The notes beneath the pieces were generated by a model. That model was given only the letters and a program-made list of their open reading frames with translations, did no database searches and was not told where the DNA came from. DNA of 64,000 bases from Terriglobia bacterium (GTDB lineage Bacteria; Acidobacteriota; Terriglobia; Bryobacterales; UBA6623): contig VXMF01000036.1 in the NCBI GenBank assembly GCA_009841225.1, forward strand, positions 133,825-197,824, given 5' to 3'. Each line of letters opens with the position of its first letter. The stretch's first letter is position 1. Positions 6,514-18,000 of this stretch are shown here, piece after piece. The position numbers were made by a program, and so were the translations under genes.

Positions 6514-8976
6514 ATGACACAAGACTTGCTGTATGCCTTGCGCTACGCGAGGAAACACTGGGGACTGTTCCTTGCCAGCGGAAGCCTGTTGGCGGCTGGT
6601 GTCGGAGCATGCACGATTGTGGTCGGGATTGCGTACGGGCTCCTATGGGGGGATCTGCCGTATCCCAACGGCGAACGCTTGGTTTACGTCTACGAGGCAT
6701 TCCCTAGCCAAGCTCCCGATCAAGGCACGCTCGTATCCATCCCGACGCTCGAAGACTGGCGTGCGGCGAACGTCACGCTCGATGGAGTGGCTGGAGCCTC
6801 CACGGGATATACCCCGAGCGTGCTGAGAATAGCCGATCCCGAGCGAGTCCAGAGTTACGGGATTTCGTCAGGGATCTTGGGGGTTCTTGGTGTCTCTCCG
6901 ATTGTTGGCCGACTGTTCGCACCGGAAGAGGAGGTTCCGGGCACAGGCAACAGGGTCGTCCTGCTGAGCCATGAATTCTGGAACCGGCGACTGGGGGCTG
7001 ATCCGGACATTTTGGGAAAGAGCATTCCCCTGGACAACGGCGCTTACAACGTGATCGGAGTCATGCCACGAGGCTTTACCTATCCGCCCTTGCTTGCTGG
7101 ACGCGAAAGGGCTGATTTCTGGGTCCCGGCAGTTCCGGAACCTGACGATTTCACGGCAAGAGATAGGCGAGTGCTGCTTGTAATTGCACGCCTCAAGTCC
7201 GATGTCACTGTTGAGCAGGCACGAGCGGACCTGGAGGTGATCGCGGCACGCATCGGAAAGGAGAATCCCGCAACTAACGAGGGTTGGGGGGTACGCGTAT
7301 CGCCCATCCATCGTAGGTTCATCGAGAGGAGCGAGAGCCGAGGGATCCTACTGCTTTTGGGAGTAGCCGTGAGCGGCGTGCTTCTCTTGGCGTGTGTGAA
7401 TGTGGCTGGACTACTCCTCGCCCGCGCCGTCCGGCGTCGGACCGAAATGGCCATCATGATGGCCTTGGGAGCCGCCAGAACCGTGCTGCTCCGGCACCTG
7501 CTGGCGGAGGGCGTCCTACTGGGCATGACGTCGGCTGCGGGCGCCTTGCTGCTTGCCTGGGCCGGGCTGCACTATGTCGATCTCTTGATTCCTGCGAACG
7601 TACCTCGGGTCGATGAGATTTCCGTTCAAGCAACGGTTGGCGGCTTGGGTGCAGGACTTGGAGTTCTCACGGCAATTCTCTGCAGCGCGGCGCCGCTCCT
7701 GACACTTACCAGCAACCGTGCTTCCGAGGCTCTTCGTGAAGCCAGCCAATTCCCGGGTCGAGATGAGAATCGGCTGGGAACTCTCGTAATCGCGGTCCAG
7801 GTGGCCGTCGCCACACTGCTGCTTACCCTGAGTGTCGCCGCGATCATGAGGTTCGATCGAATGCTGGCGGATGCCGGTGGGTCCATTGCGGTCAATTCCA
7901 TCGTGACCGCTCAGCTTCCGGAGTCGACTAGTCTCGCATCGAACAAGGCTCTGCGCCGGTTTCACCGTGAGGCGCTTGCGCAAGTCCGGACCGTGCCTGG
8001 CGTCGTCTCCGCCTCTCTGGTGTCGGAACTTCCACTGAGCGCTCGCCAGTTCTCTGGCCCAGTGAAGGTAAGAGGCCGTGAGTCGACAGAGAGCGTTCTC
8101 GACCAAGAAGCACTCGCGGAGGCGCGCAGGCTAATTGTGTCACCGGAGTACTTCCGCACCATTGGAGTTCCGCTCTTGCAGGGCCGGGACTTCAACGCCC
8201 TCGACACCGCTGAGTCCAAGCGCGTCGTTATAGTCAGCCGATCTTTAGCGTCAAAGCTTCAATCTGCGGAGATCATCGGGGAACGGATTCGCATCTGGGG
8301 CCCTGACTTGTTCGAGGTGGTTGGGGTCGCCGCCGACGCTCCGCTGGAATTCGGGCGCCACGATCTCATCCTGTATTCCCCGGCCACGCAGGTCGGAAGT
8401 GATGATCCAGGGGAGTTCCCGGAGTACGTAATCTTTGCGGGGGACGCCGCGGTAGTCGTACGAACGTCCCTGCCGACGGAGGCAATCGCCCCAGCCCTTC
8501 GCACTGCGGTGTGGTCTGCGAACGATACTCAGCCGGTCACAATCCAGTCCATGGTCGCAGTGCTCGAGGAATCCAGCGCTCCCGAGCGCCTGACAGCGCT
8601 GGTCTTCGTGTGCTTCGCCCTCCTAGCAGCGGTCTTGGCTGCGACCGGGATCTATGGTGTCTTGACGTTCTACGCATCCCGTCGCACGCGAGAAATCGGC
8701 CTGCGAAAGAGTTTCGGCGCCGAATCGAATCTCGTCACTTGGTTCATGATTGCGCGGGTGATGCGGGTCAGCCTTGCGGGTGTGCTGCTCGGCGGACTGC
8801 TCACTGTCCTCGTGCAGAGACTCCTGTCTTCTGCAGCGGTCATTGCAGAGTTCGTATCGGCGGTCGAATGGGCCGCGAGCGGAGCGCTGATTCTTGTAGT
8901 CGCGATCCTTGCCAGCGCCATTCCCGCGTTCCGAGCAGCAAGATCGAATCCTGCCGAGGCCCTTCGCCATGAGTAG
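6514..8976 (+). CDS. ADOP-family duplicated orphan ABC permease (MacB/FtsX type)
   Basis: Predicted inner-membrane protein of about 820 residues with two tandem MacB periplasmic-core plus FtsX-permease units: a membrane helix near residue 20-40, a periplasmic part (VRLFAPEEE and FWNRRLGADPDILGK motifs), an FtsX block near 285-400 with RRRTEMAIMMALGA, then a second half ending in an FtsX block with RTREIGLRKSFGAE. No ATPase is encoded beside it, which is what defines the acidobacterial duplicated orphan permeases. I start at the ATG at 6514 (MTQDLLYALRYARKH), the usual N-terminus, not the ORF start at 6388, whose 42 extra residues look non-coding. It might export the PKS product, but such permeases are numerous in these genomes and the link is only positional. 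Confidence 0.88.
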   Translation: MTQDLLYALRYARKHWGLFLASGSLLAAGVGACTIVVGIAYGLLWGDLPYPNGERLVYVYEAFPSQAPDQGTLVSIPTLEDWRAANVTLDGVAGASTGYTPSVLRIADPERVQSYGISSGILGVLGVSPIVGRLFAPEEEVPGTGNRVVLLSHEFWNRRLGADPDILGKSIPLDNGAYNVIGVMPRGFTYPPLLAGRERADFWVPAVPEPDDFTARDRRVLLVIARLKSDVTVEQARADLEVIAARIGKENPATNEGWGVRVSPIHRRFIERSESRGILLLLGVAVSGVLLLACVNVAGLLLARAVRRRTEMAIMMALGAARTVLLRHLLAEGVLLGMTSAAGALLLAWAGLHYVDLLIPANVPRVDEISVQATVGGLGAGLGVLTAILCSAAPLLTLTSNRASEALREASQFPGRDENRLGTLVIAVQVAVATLLLTLSVAAIMRFDRMLADAGGSIAVNSIVTAQLPESTSLASNKALRRFHREALAQVRTVPGVVSASLVSELPLSARQFSGPVKVRGRESTESVLDQEALAEARRLIVSPEYFRTIGVPLLQGRDFNALDTAESKRVVIVSRSLASKLQSAEIIGERIRIWGPDLFEVVGVAADAPLEFGRHDLILYSPATQVGSDDPGEFPEYVIFAGDAAVVVRTSLPTEAIAPALRTAVWSANDTQPVTIQSMVAVLEESSAPERLTALVFVCFALLAAVLAATGIYGVLTFYASRRTREIGLRKSFGAESNLVTWFMIARVMRVSLAGVLLGGLLTVLVQRLLSSAAVIAEFVSAVEWAASGALILVVAILASAIPAFRAARSNPAEALRHE

Positions 8977-9096
8977 GCTTTGTGTGCTTGGGTCTGTGCA
9001 ATTGCGGCGTTAGGCGAGAGAGCAATCCGCCTCGGGAAGACGGGTAAGCCGCGTCCATCAGAATGTGCGCTCTCGTGCCTCGCGTTGTGTCGTGCG

Positions 9097-12000
9097 CTAG
9101 CTGGCGTTGAACCAGAAACGTCGGCGCTGGAATGGATAGCTTGGTAGCGAGACCCGCGACCGTCTCTCTCCGGCGAACAGGCCGGCGAAATTGATCGAGA
9201 GACCTGACTCGTACGTCTGCGCGACTGCCTGTAAGAATCCGGTGGATTGGTCCGGCAGGCTTGACAGCACGCGGGGCGGACCGCCGCCTTCAGCTGAATC
9301 GGATGGCCAGCAGAGGGCTAGAGCCGGCCCTAGTTCGGGTTGTGCGCCAATCTCGATCACTAAGTCGGCCCCCAGTTCCTCAAGCGTCCTGGCTGTCCGT
9401 TCCAAGGGCAACTTCCGCTCCGGGCGCAGGCTCCAGTAGCCGGCGTCTTGGACCTCGCTTGATTCGATCATTCGCCCTGTAGCGCTACTGACTAGGGTGA
9501 TTTGGGCCGGGGCGAACGCGATATCCGCCAGCACTGCGTCTAAGCTGGCTGGCGGAGACTCGTCTGTGCTCGAGGCCACTGCCATCGCTGCTTGCCGTGC
9601 CGCTGCTAGGCGCAACCCCTCTTCGAGAGTCAAGATGCCTGCCGCATGTGCCGCAGCCATGTCTCCGGTGCCCACACCAAAGACTGCGCTCGGCTGAATC
9701 CCTACGCTGGCCCAAAGTGCTGTCAGAGCGCATTCCAATGCAAACGTGACCGGCTGCGTACGCGCGGGATCGTCCACAGCTCCAGACTTGCCGAACATTG
9801 CTTCCAGCAGGGACGCGCCATGGTCTGCCCGAAGTAGCTCGTCGCAGCGGTCCAGAACCGCCCGTGCGACTGGCTCGCGCTCGTATAGTTCCGCGCCCAT
9901 GTCAACCCAGTGGGTGCCCCCGCCTGGGTAGGCGAACACGACCCTCGTGGCTGTGGGAGGCCCGGGATCACCGTTCGACTCTGCGACGGCCTGCAGGCCG
10001 TCTCGCAGCGATGCAGAGCTGTCGAATAGCACCCCCGCGCGGTACGGGAAATGGCTCCGGCCCGCAGACGCGGTCCACGCCATGTCGGAGAGCAGTGGCT
10101 CTGCGGCGCTGATCGTTGTGGGAAGATCCGCCGTGTGCTCGTTCAGCCACGAAGCGTAAGACTTCGCCAACTCTCGAAGTGCAGTATCCGACTTGCCCGA
10201 CAGTGGTAGTAGCCGTGTCTGGCGCGGGCGCAGTTCCTGCGCTGCTGGCGATTCCGCAATCGAGTCCGGCAGCTCGACCCGGACCGGCTGCGGGAGACCT
10301 TCAGGGACTGGCCGCGCCTCGTCCGAGGCGCGGCCGCTGCCAGGCTCGCTGTACCCTTGCACGATCACGTGCGCATTGGTCCCCGAGATCGCGAACGCGC
10401 TGACTCCCGCGCGCGGCGGTCGATCGGCACTGATCGGCCAGTCCATCGCCTCGGACGCCACCCTGACGGGAAGTTCGGACCAGTCTACGTGCGGATTCGG
10501 ATTCTCGAAATGGAGGTGCCGCGGAATGATTCCCCGCTTCATCGCCAGCATCACCTTGATCAGGCCGGCGATTCCTGCAGCTGCCTCCAAATGCCCGATG
10601 TTCGTCTTTGCCGTGCCGAGCAGGAGCGGACGGTCCGTAGCTCGACCCGTGCCGTACACTGCCGCGACCGCTCGCACCTCAATTGGGTCGCCCAATTGGG
10701 ACCCCGTCCCGTGCGCCTCCACGTAATCCATGTCCGCCGGGGCAAGCCCGGCGCGGGAAAGCGCTTCCTGAAGCAACTGCTCCTGCGCGATACCGTTCGG
10801 CACGGTTAGCGCAGCGCTCGCCCCGTTCTGGTTGACTGCCGACCCGCGGATCACGCCCCAAATGCGGTCGCCATCTTCCTGCGCGTCCCTCAGCCGCTTC
10901 AGGACCACCATCCCGCAGCCCTCGCCGCGCACGAAGCCATCGGCGGACGCGTCGAACGTCCTGCAACGACCGGTCTTCGACAACATTCCGTATTCCGCCA
11001 TGAACTTAGCGACGGAGGGTGACAGGGCCGTCTGTACGCCTCCTGCCAAGGCTACGTGAACTTCACCCCGTTGCAAGGCGGCTACCGCTTGGTGAACCGC
11101 GACCAGCGAAGACGCACAAGTCGCGTCCACCGGCACGGCCGGGCCCATCAGGCCAAGCGTGTACGCGATCCGTCCCAGCGCGACGCTTGCGGCCGTGCCG
11201 AGATAGCTGTCATCTTGGCCGCTGGACGCGACCAAGTCGCGATACTCGCTGCCTCCGGTCAGGCCGGCATACACGCCGGCGCGGGATCCCCCGAGCGGAC
11301 CGGGGTCGATTCCCGCGTCCTCGAGCGCTCGCCAGCTCGTCTCTAGCAACATCCTTTGGCGCGGGTCCATCGTCCTTGCCTCGATCGGCTGGATGCCAAA
11401 GAACTTCGCGTCGAACCGGTCGAGCCCTTCAACGAACCCGCCCCGCCGCAGAGCGGCTGGCTCGGCTGCGGGGTCTCCCGCGACACCGCTCCAGGGTCCG
11501 GAATCCTGCCGGCCGTCTGTGACTGCGTCGGTGCCTGCCTCGAGCAAGTGCCAGTAAGCGTCGAGATCCGGCGCACCGGGGAACTGGCACGCCATGCCCA
11601 CGATCGCGATTTGACCGCCCTCGCCAGGCACTGCCGGCTGCCGCGCCGCTTCCGGCTCGACCGGCGCCTGCGGGACGGGCGCGGCCCCCACACCGGCTAG
11701 CTCCTCCGCCAGATGGCCGGCGAGCGCGGCGACGCTGGGGTAGTCGAACACGACCGTATTCGAGGCCACGTACGCGTCAGCCAAGGCGCGGTTCAGCCGA
11801 TTCCTAAGCTCCACGGCCATGAGCGAGTCCATTCCCAGGTCGAAAAACCCTACCGTGGGCGACGGCGCATTCGGCAATCGCAGTACCGCCTGCAACTCCT
11901 GCTGAACGAACGACGACAGCAAGCCCTCGCGTTCGCCTGCAGGCGTGGCCTGCAGCCGGGAGATCAGGTCGTCTGCCAATGCCGGCGAATCCTCCTGGGC

Positions 12001-15000
12001 TTCGTCGGTCGCGGCGAGCAGTTCCCCTAGCAGGGGAGGACGGTCCTCGACAGCCTCTTGGAAGACCTCCCAGTCCATCGACATCACGACGGAATTCGTA
12101 ACGTCTTGGCGCACCAGCCCTTCCATCGCCCGAATGCCCTGTTGTGGCGTGAACCAGCGACCGCCGAGCGCCGCCCGCTGCCTCTCGATCCGCTCCTTTT
12201 GTTCCGCCGCTTCCCCGATGTCCGACCACGCCCCCCAGGCAATCGCTTGGCCCGGAAGCCCCAGCGCGCGACGATGGGCAGCCAGCTGATCTAGGAATGC
12301 ATTGGCCGTGGCATGGTTCGCCTGGCCCGGATTGCCCATGACTCCGACTCGGCTCGAGAAGAGGATAAAGAGATCGAGATCGCGGCTGGCCGTCGCGCGG
12401 TGCAGGTGCCACGCGCCCAGCACTTTGGGCCACAGCACCTGCTCGAACCGCTCCCAGCTTTGGTTTCCGAGCGCACCGTCCGCGAGCACTCCCACGCTGT
12501 GAATCAGGCCGCCGAGCGGCGGCAGTTCCCGATCCATCCTCGCGAGCATTTCATCTACCGCCACGGTGTCCGATACATCCGCAAGCTCAACCCGCACGTT
12601 GACCCCGCGCGCCCGCAGCGCTGTAATCTCTGCCTCGGCCTCGGGGTCTGGCGGCCGCCGTCCGTTCAGCACAATCGTCCCCGCTCCCCGGTCGGCCAGC
12701 CACCCGGCCACGGCGCATCCAATCCCGCCGAGGCCGCCAGTCACCAGATACGTCCTCTCCGGCCGCAATCGCCCGCCCGCGAGAGGGGGCGTCGTTACGA
12801 CGATCTTGCCGAGATGACGGGCTGAGCGCATGAACCTCAGGGCCGCTCCTGCTTCGGCCAGTGGCCACCTGCTATGGATCAGCGGCTCTAGCTGTCCCGC
12901 CGAAAGGCGCTGCACAATGTCCCGCAGGACTCGTCCCACCCAAGCCGGTTCCGTTTTCTTCAGAACATCCAGTTCCAAGATGGCGTAGCCCACGTCGGGC
13001 CGCACCGAGGCCATCTCGTCCTCGCTGAGGATGTCCCGTCTCGCGAGTTCGACGAATCGCCCGCCATGTCTCAGGCAGGACAGGCTGGCATCGATAAATC
13101 CTTCTCCGGTCAGGCTGTTGAGGACTATGTCGACCCCCGCACCGCCCGTGGCCTCGAGGATCGCTTGGCCGAACTCAGTCGTGCGGCTGTCGAACACGTG
13201 CGACACTCCCAGCGATCGGAGATACCCCTGCTTTGGCGCGCTCGCGGTCGTGAACACTTCCGCACCCGCGGCTTGGGCCAGCTGAATGGCCGCCAGTCCC
13301 ACTCCGCCCGCACCGGCGTGAATCAGCACCCGCTCGCCCGCCTCCAGCCCAGAGTATTCGTACGAAAGCGCGGCTGAGACAAAGGCGCTCGGCACTGTGG
13401 CGAGGTCCGTCACGGAGACCCCGGGCGGCGCGGGCGCCACCAGTTCCTTGTGCGTGACCATTTGCGCCGCGAATGCGCCAAACCCTAGGCCGACGACGTG
13501 GTCTCCGACCGAGACGCTTGACACTTCGGACCCCACATCGACGATGTGGCCACACATCTCCCTGCCAAGGTTTCCTTCTTCAATGAAGCCAAGAGAGCGG
13601 AAAACATCCCAGAAGTTGAGACCGGAAGCCTCTACGGCGACGCGGACTTCGTGCGGTTCCAAGGAACGCTCCGCCAGCGGGCTGACGCACGGCCTTTCGA
13701 ACACGCCGGCCGGGTCCGGAGCCAATACCCACGCAGAATCGTCTGGCAAGGTCAGCCTCTGCGCGCCATCCTCCATTCGAACCAGACGGGCCACTTGGCG
13801 GCTTCCGAAACGGTGCGCGATGTGATTCTCGCTGTCGGGCCACAACAGCTCATTGGCAAGCTCGGGCGGCAGTGCCGACCCTGAGGGATCCAGGTCGACC
13901 ATTCTCGGCTGCAAGTGCGGCAGTTCGCGGGCTAGTGCCTTTCCGAAGCCCCACAGAGTCGCGCCCAGAAGCTGCCCACCCCGCTCCCGCTCCAGCACCT
14001 GTGCTCCGCGCGTGAGGAACCAAGTGCCTTTCTCGGGCGTCGCGTCGGCGTCCAGCAGTCCCTGCGACAGCGCCAGTGCGCTCGCCACCACCCGTCTTGT
14101 GTCCTCTGCAATCTCGGCCGTCGATGCATCCTCCCCGTGGCCGTCCAGCGCCCCGACGTGCACGACGCCGGCCAGCGGTATTTCCCCAGGCAGGCTCTCG
14201 AACAGCGACTGCCACGACTCGCGCCGCTCGGTTTCGACGGTCTTGTGAACCGCGGCGGAACCTTCCTGGCCCGAATCCCGGGTCTGTTCCCCAGCCGGCT
14301 GCGCCAACACGACGGTCTGGTTGTGCGCAGCCAAGATCCCCGCGAGTTCCTCGGATGCGCCGCCGCTGCTTGCCGCCAGAACCCAGAGGCCGGGACGCTC
14401 GGTCACCTCAGCGGGGCCTTGCGCGACGATCACCCCTTTGTCCGGGAATGCGGCCGGGTCGGACTCATCCAATCCCAGGACTTCAGCTTCCCTGAAACCG
14501 GCATCAGAGAGAGCGCGCCGCCATACCGCGGGGCTGGCCAAGGCGTGGTGCGGACGGTAGTCATCCGCAAAACGCCACCAGCCGTCCAATTGCCCAAAGG
14601 TCAGGTCCATCCAGCCCTGGCCGCTCAGGTTCTCAAGCGCAACCAGATGCCCGGATGGCGCAAGGAGCTCGCGACAGTGAGCCAGCGTCTCCTGCAAGTA
14701 CCGCGTGGCGTGCAGCACATTCGAAGCAATCAGTAAGTCGTAACCGTGGGGCCGAAAGCCCTGCTCGACGGGGTTCCTCTCGATGTCCAGCGCAAGGTAT
14801 TCTATCGACGCTTCGGCGCCTCCGAAGCGTGCCTCCGCTTCCGCGAAGAAGCCCGCCGAGATGTCCGTGTACACGTAATCGAACTGCTCGGGCGGGAGTT
14901 CTGGAAGGATCGCGGCGGTTGCCGATCCCGTGCCGGCCCCGACTTCGAGCACCTTCAGGCGTCGTCCTTCGGGCAGCCCGGCCACTAGGGCTTGAACGGT

Positions 15001-18000
15001 CTCTCGAAGAATCCGGTTCGCCGCGCGCGCAACGGGCGCCTTCAGGTAGAGATCGCCCGGTGTGGGATCCCCGCTGCTGAAGAGCAATGTCAGCGCGTCC
15101 GCGCGACCGCGAAGCACTTCGGCCAGTTCGCCGCCACAGCGCCGAAACAGCCCGACTTCGGTTGCGCCGTGGGGATACAGCTCGAGCATCCGATCGGCGA
15201 ATTCCTCTAGGTCGCCCGGCATTTCATCCGGCAACGGATCATCCGAACCTACCCTTACGCAGAAGCCGCTGTCCGCTTCCTCCAGCACGCCGGACTTGGC
15301 CAGCATTTCGAGCATGCGGCGGAAGACCCGCTTGTGATCCGCGATGACATTCAGCCGCTCTCGCAGCTCATCGGCGTCCACGACATCGCCTGTCTTGCGT
15401 TCCCAGCCGAGCTTGTCCAGCGTTACCAGCGCGCGGGAGCGCGACCATCGCTCTAGGTCAGCCAGCAGGGCGCTCCTTTCTGTCGGTGCCACTCCTTCTT
15501 GGGATAGATAGTCGGAGAGCAAGCCCGAGCGGGACGCGACAGCTGCGGGCGAGGGCAGGAAGTCCGCGGGGCTGATTCCAGGTTCAAGTGCGCTCTCACG
15601 CCAAGCCACCTCGTAGAGCAGGTCGTTCACCCCTTCCACTGCCGACAGCAGCGCGGCCCGCGTCGCTCGCTTGACCGTATACCCGCTCAACCCGCCGAGC
15701 GGAACCCCTTCGGGGTCGTAGATACGCACTTCGCCGGTCAAGACCTCCGGCAGCTCGCCGGATGCCGCTTCGGCAGCCCGGGGAGTCTCGCTCATGCGCA
15801 CATGGCAGACCACCCGGTCCGGAAGTGGCCCCGTCAGCCACAGGCGCTCCCAGCCGAACGGAAGGTATGTAATTCCAGCTTCGACGGCGCCCGGATTGCG
15901 GGCCGCAGCGACGACCTGAAAGCACCCGTCCAGCACGAGCGGGTGAACGTCAAGTCCGTTGCGGCCGAGCGTCTCGGGGAACGACACTTCGCCCAACGCC
16001 TCGCCCGGCCCGGACCAAAGCCGGCTTAGCGTCCGGAAGCTCGGGCCAAGATCGATCCCGGTGCCAGCCCGTGCGCGATAGTAAGACGACACGTCAACGG
16101 GCGAGAGACTCTCCTTCAGGCTCTCCAATCCGATGCTCGCAGCGAGGTCTGGCACCGGAGCTTGCGGCGACACGCGACCCTCCACGTGGACGGTCCAGCC
16201 CCCGTCACTTCCCCTGCTGAAGATCTGCACGTTCCGGGAGTCTGCTCGCTCGGAAGAATCGAGCACGACCTGCACCGTCCGGCCCGCATCTTCGCCGCCG
16301 TCCTGGGAGTCGCTCTTCGGGAAGACCAGCGCGTTGTGGAGCTGCAGGTCTTCCACCATGGCGGTATCGGCCCCCTCGGCAAGCGAAGCCGCCGCCGCCA
16401 TGGCACCGTAGAGCGCGCCCGGAGCGATTACCCGGCCAAACACTTGGTGGTCGCTCAACCACTCCGGATCAGACGGGAACACTTCGGTCTCGAACGTCAA
16501 CGTCCCGCTAGCGGCTTCGTGGCGGACGCCAAGCAGGGGATGACCTGCGGCGGCGCGCCTCCGCTTCGCCGGTTCGAGCCAATAGCGCTCGCGCTGGAAC
16601 GGATAGCTCGGCAGGGAGATCCGGCGCCGCGCTTCCCCGGCGAACAGCCCCGCGAAACGGACCGGCAGCCGCGCCTGGTACGCTTCTGCGACCGCCTGTG
16701 AAAGATCGACGCCCCCGTCCGCTGCCGACGGGCTGCCCGTGGGCGGACGAAGGCTTGCCAGTGCCGTTGGTGCCGGTATCTCCGCAGAGTCTGGCCAAGC
16801 CGAGGCCAGCAGTCCTGCCAGCACGGGGCGCGGGCCGATCTCCACTACCAAGTCGACGCCGAGTTCCGCCAGCGTCTTGACGCCGCGGGCAAATGCCACC
16901 GGCTCGCGGGCATGCCGCCGCCAGTAGCTTCCGTCCATCGCGTCGTCAGGTGCTACTGCGCGGCCCGTGAGGTTGCTGACCACGGCAAGGGAGGGTGGCG
17001 TGACTTCGATGCCAGCAAAGCAAGCCTCCAAGTCGCCCAGTGCCGGCTCTACAAGGGCGCTGTGGAACGCCCGCGTCGTATTCAGGCGCCTCACGCGAAC
17101 TCCGCTCGATTCGAAATGCTTCAGAGCGCCGTCGATTCTTGCCACCGGACCGCTCAGCACTTGGTGGGTGCCGTTGTCCGCCGAAATACTCAGTCCAAGG
17201 CCGGCCGACGATGCGTTCAGTGCTTCGACTGCCTTCGCCACCGTTGTCGGCGGTGCGAAGACCGCCGCCATGGCGCCCGGTTCGGTCTCCGCTAGCAGGG
17301 TGCCACGCGAAATGGCAAACCGCATGCCGTCCTCGAGGCTGAACACGCCGGCAGCCTGCGCCGCAGCCAACTCCCCGACACTGTGGCCCAGCACAACGTT
17401 GGGGCGAACGCCAACACTCGACCAGAGCGCCGTAAGCGCGCACTCTAACGCGTAGAGAGCGGGCTGTTCCCATTCGGTATGTCCCAGATTGCAATCGCTA
17501 GGCCCGAACATCACCTCCAGCAACGAGGTGCCCGTTGCTGCTCGGAACACTTCCTCGCATCGGTCCAGCACGGCCCGTGCGATCGGTTCGCAGCGATATA
17601 GCGCGCTTCCCATGCCGACCCACTGGCTTCCCTGTCCGGTATAGGCGAATGCGACCGTTGTCGGCGTACGTGGGCTTCCGCCAGCACCTTCAGCGGCCAG
17701 CGCCGCGAGCCCTTCCCGCAACGCCCCGACATCGCGGAAGACGATGCCGGCGCGTAGGTCGAAATGGCTTCTCCCTACGCCCGCCGTCCACGCCATGTCC
17801 GACAGCAACGGGTCTGCGGCGGCGCTCGCCGAGGCTAGCTCGGCCGCATGCCCTTCGAGCCAGGACAGATAGCGCTGCGCGAGTTCCCGGAGCGCGACCT
17901 CGGATTTTCCGGAGAGCGGAAGCAGGCGGGTCTCGCGCCGCTCGAGGCCTTGTTCCGGTAGCGCCAGATCCGCCACGCCCGCCGGAAGCGGCACCGACAC

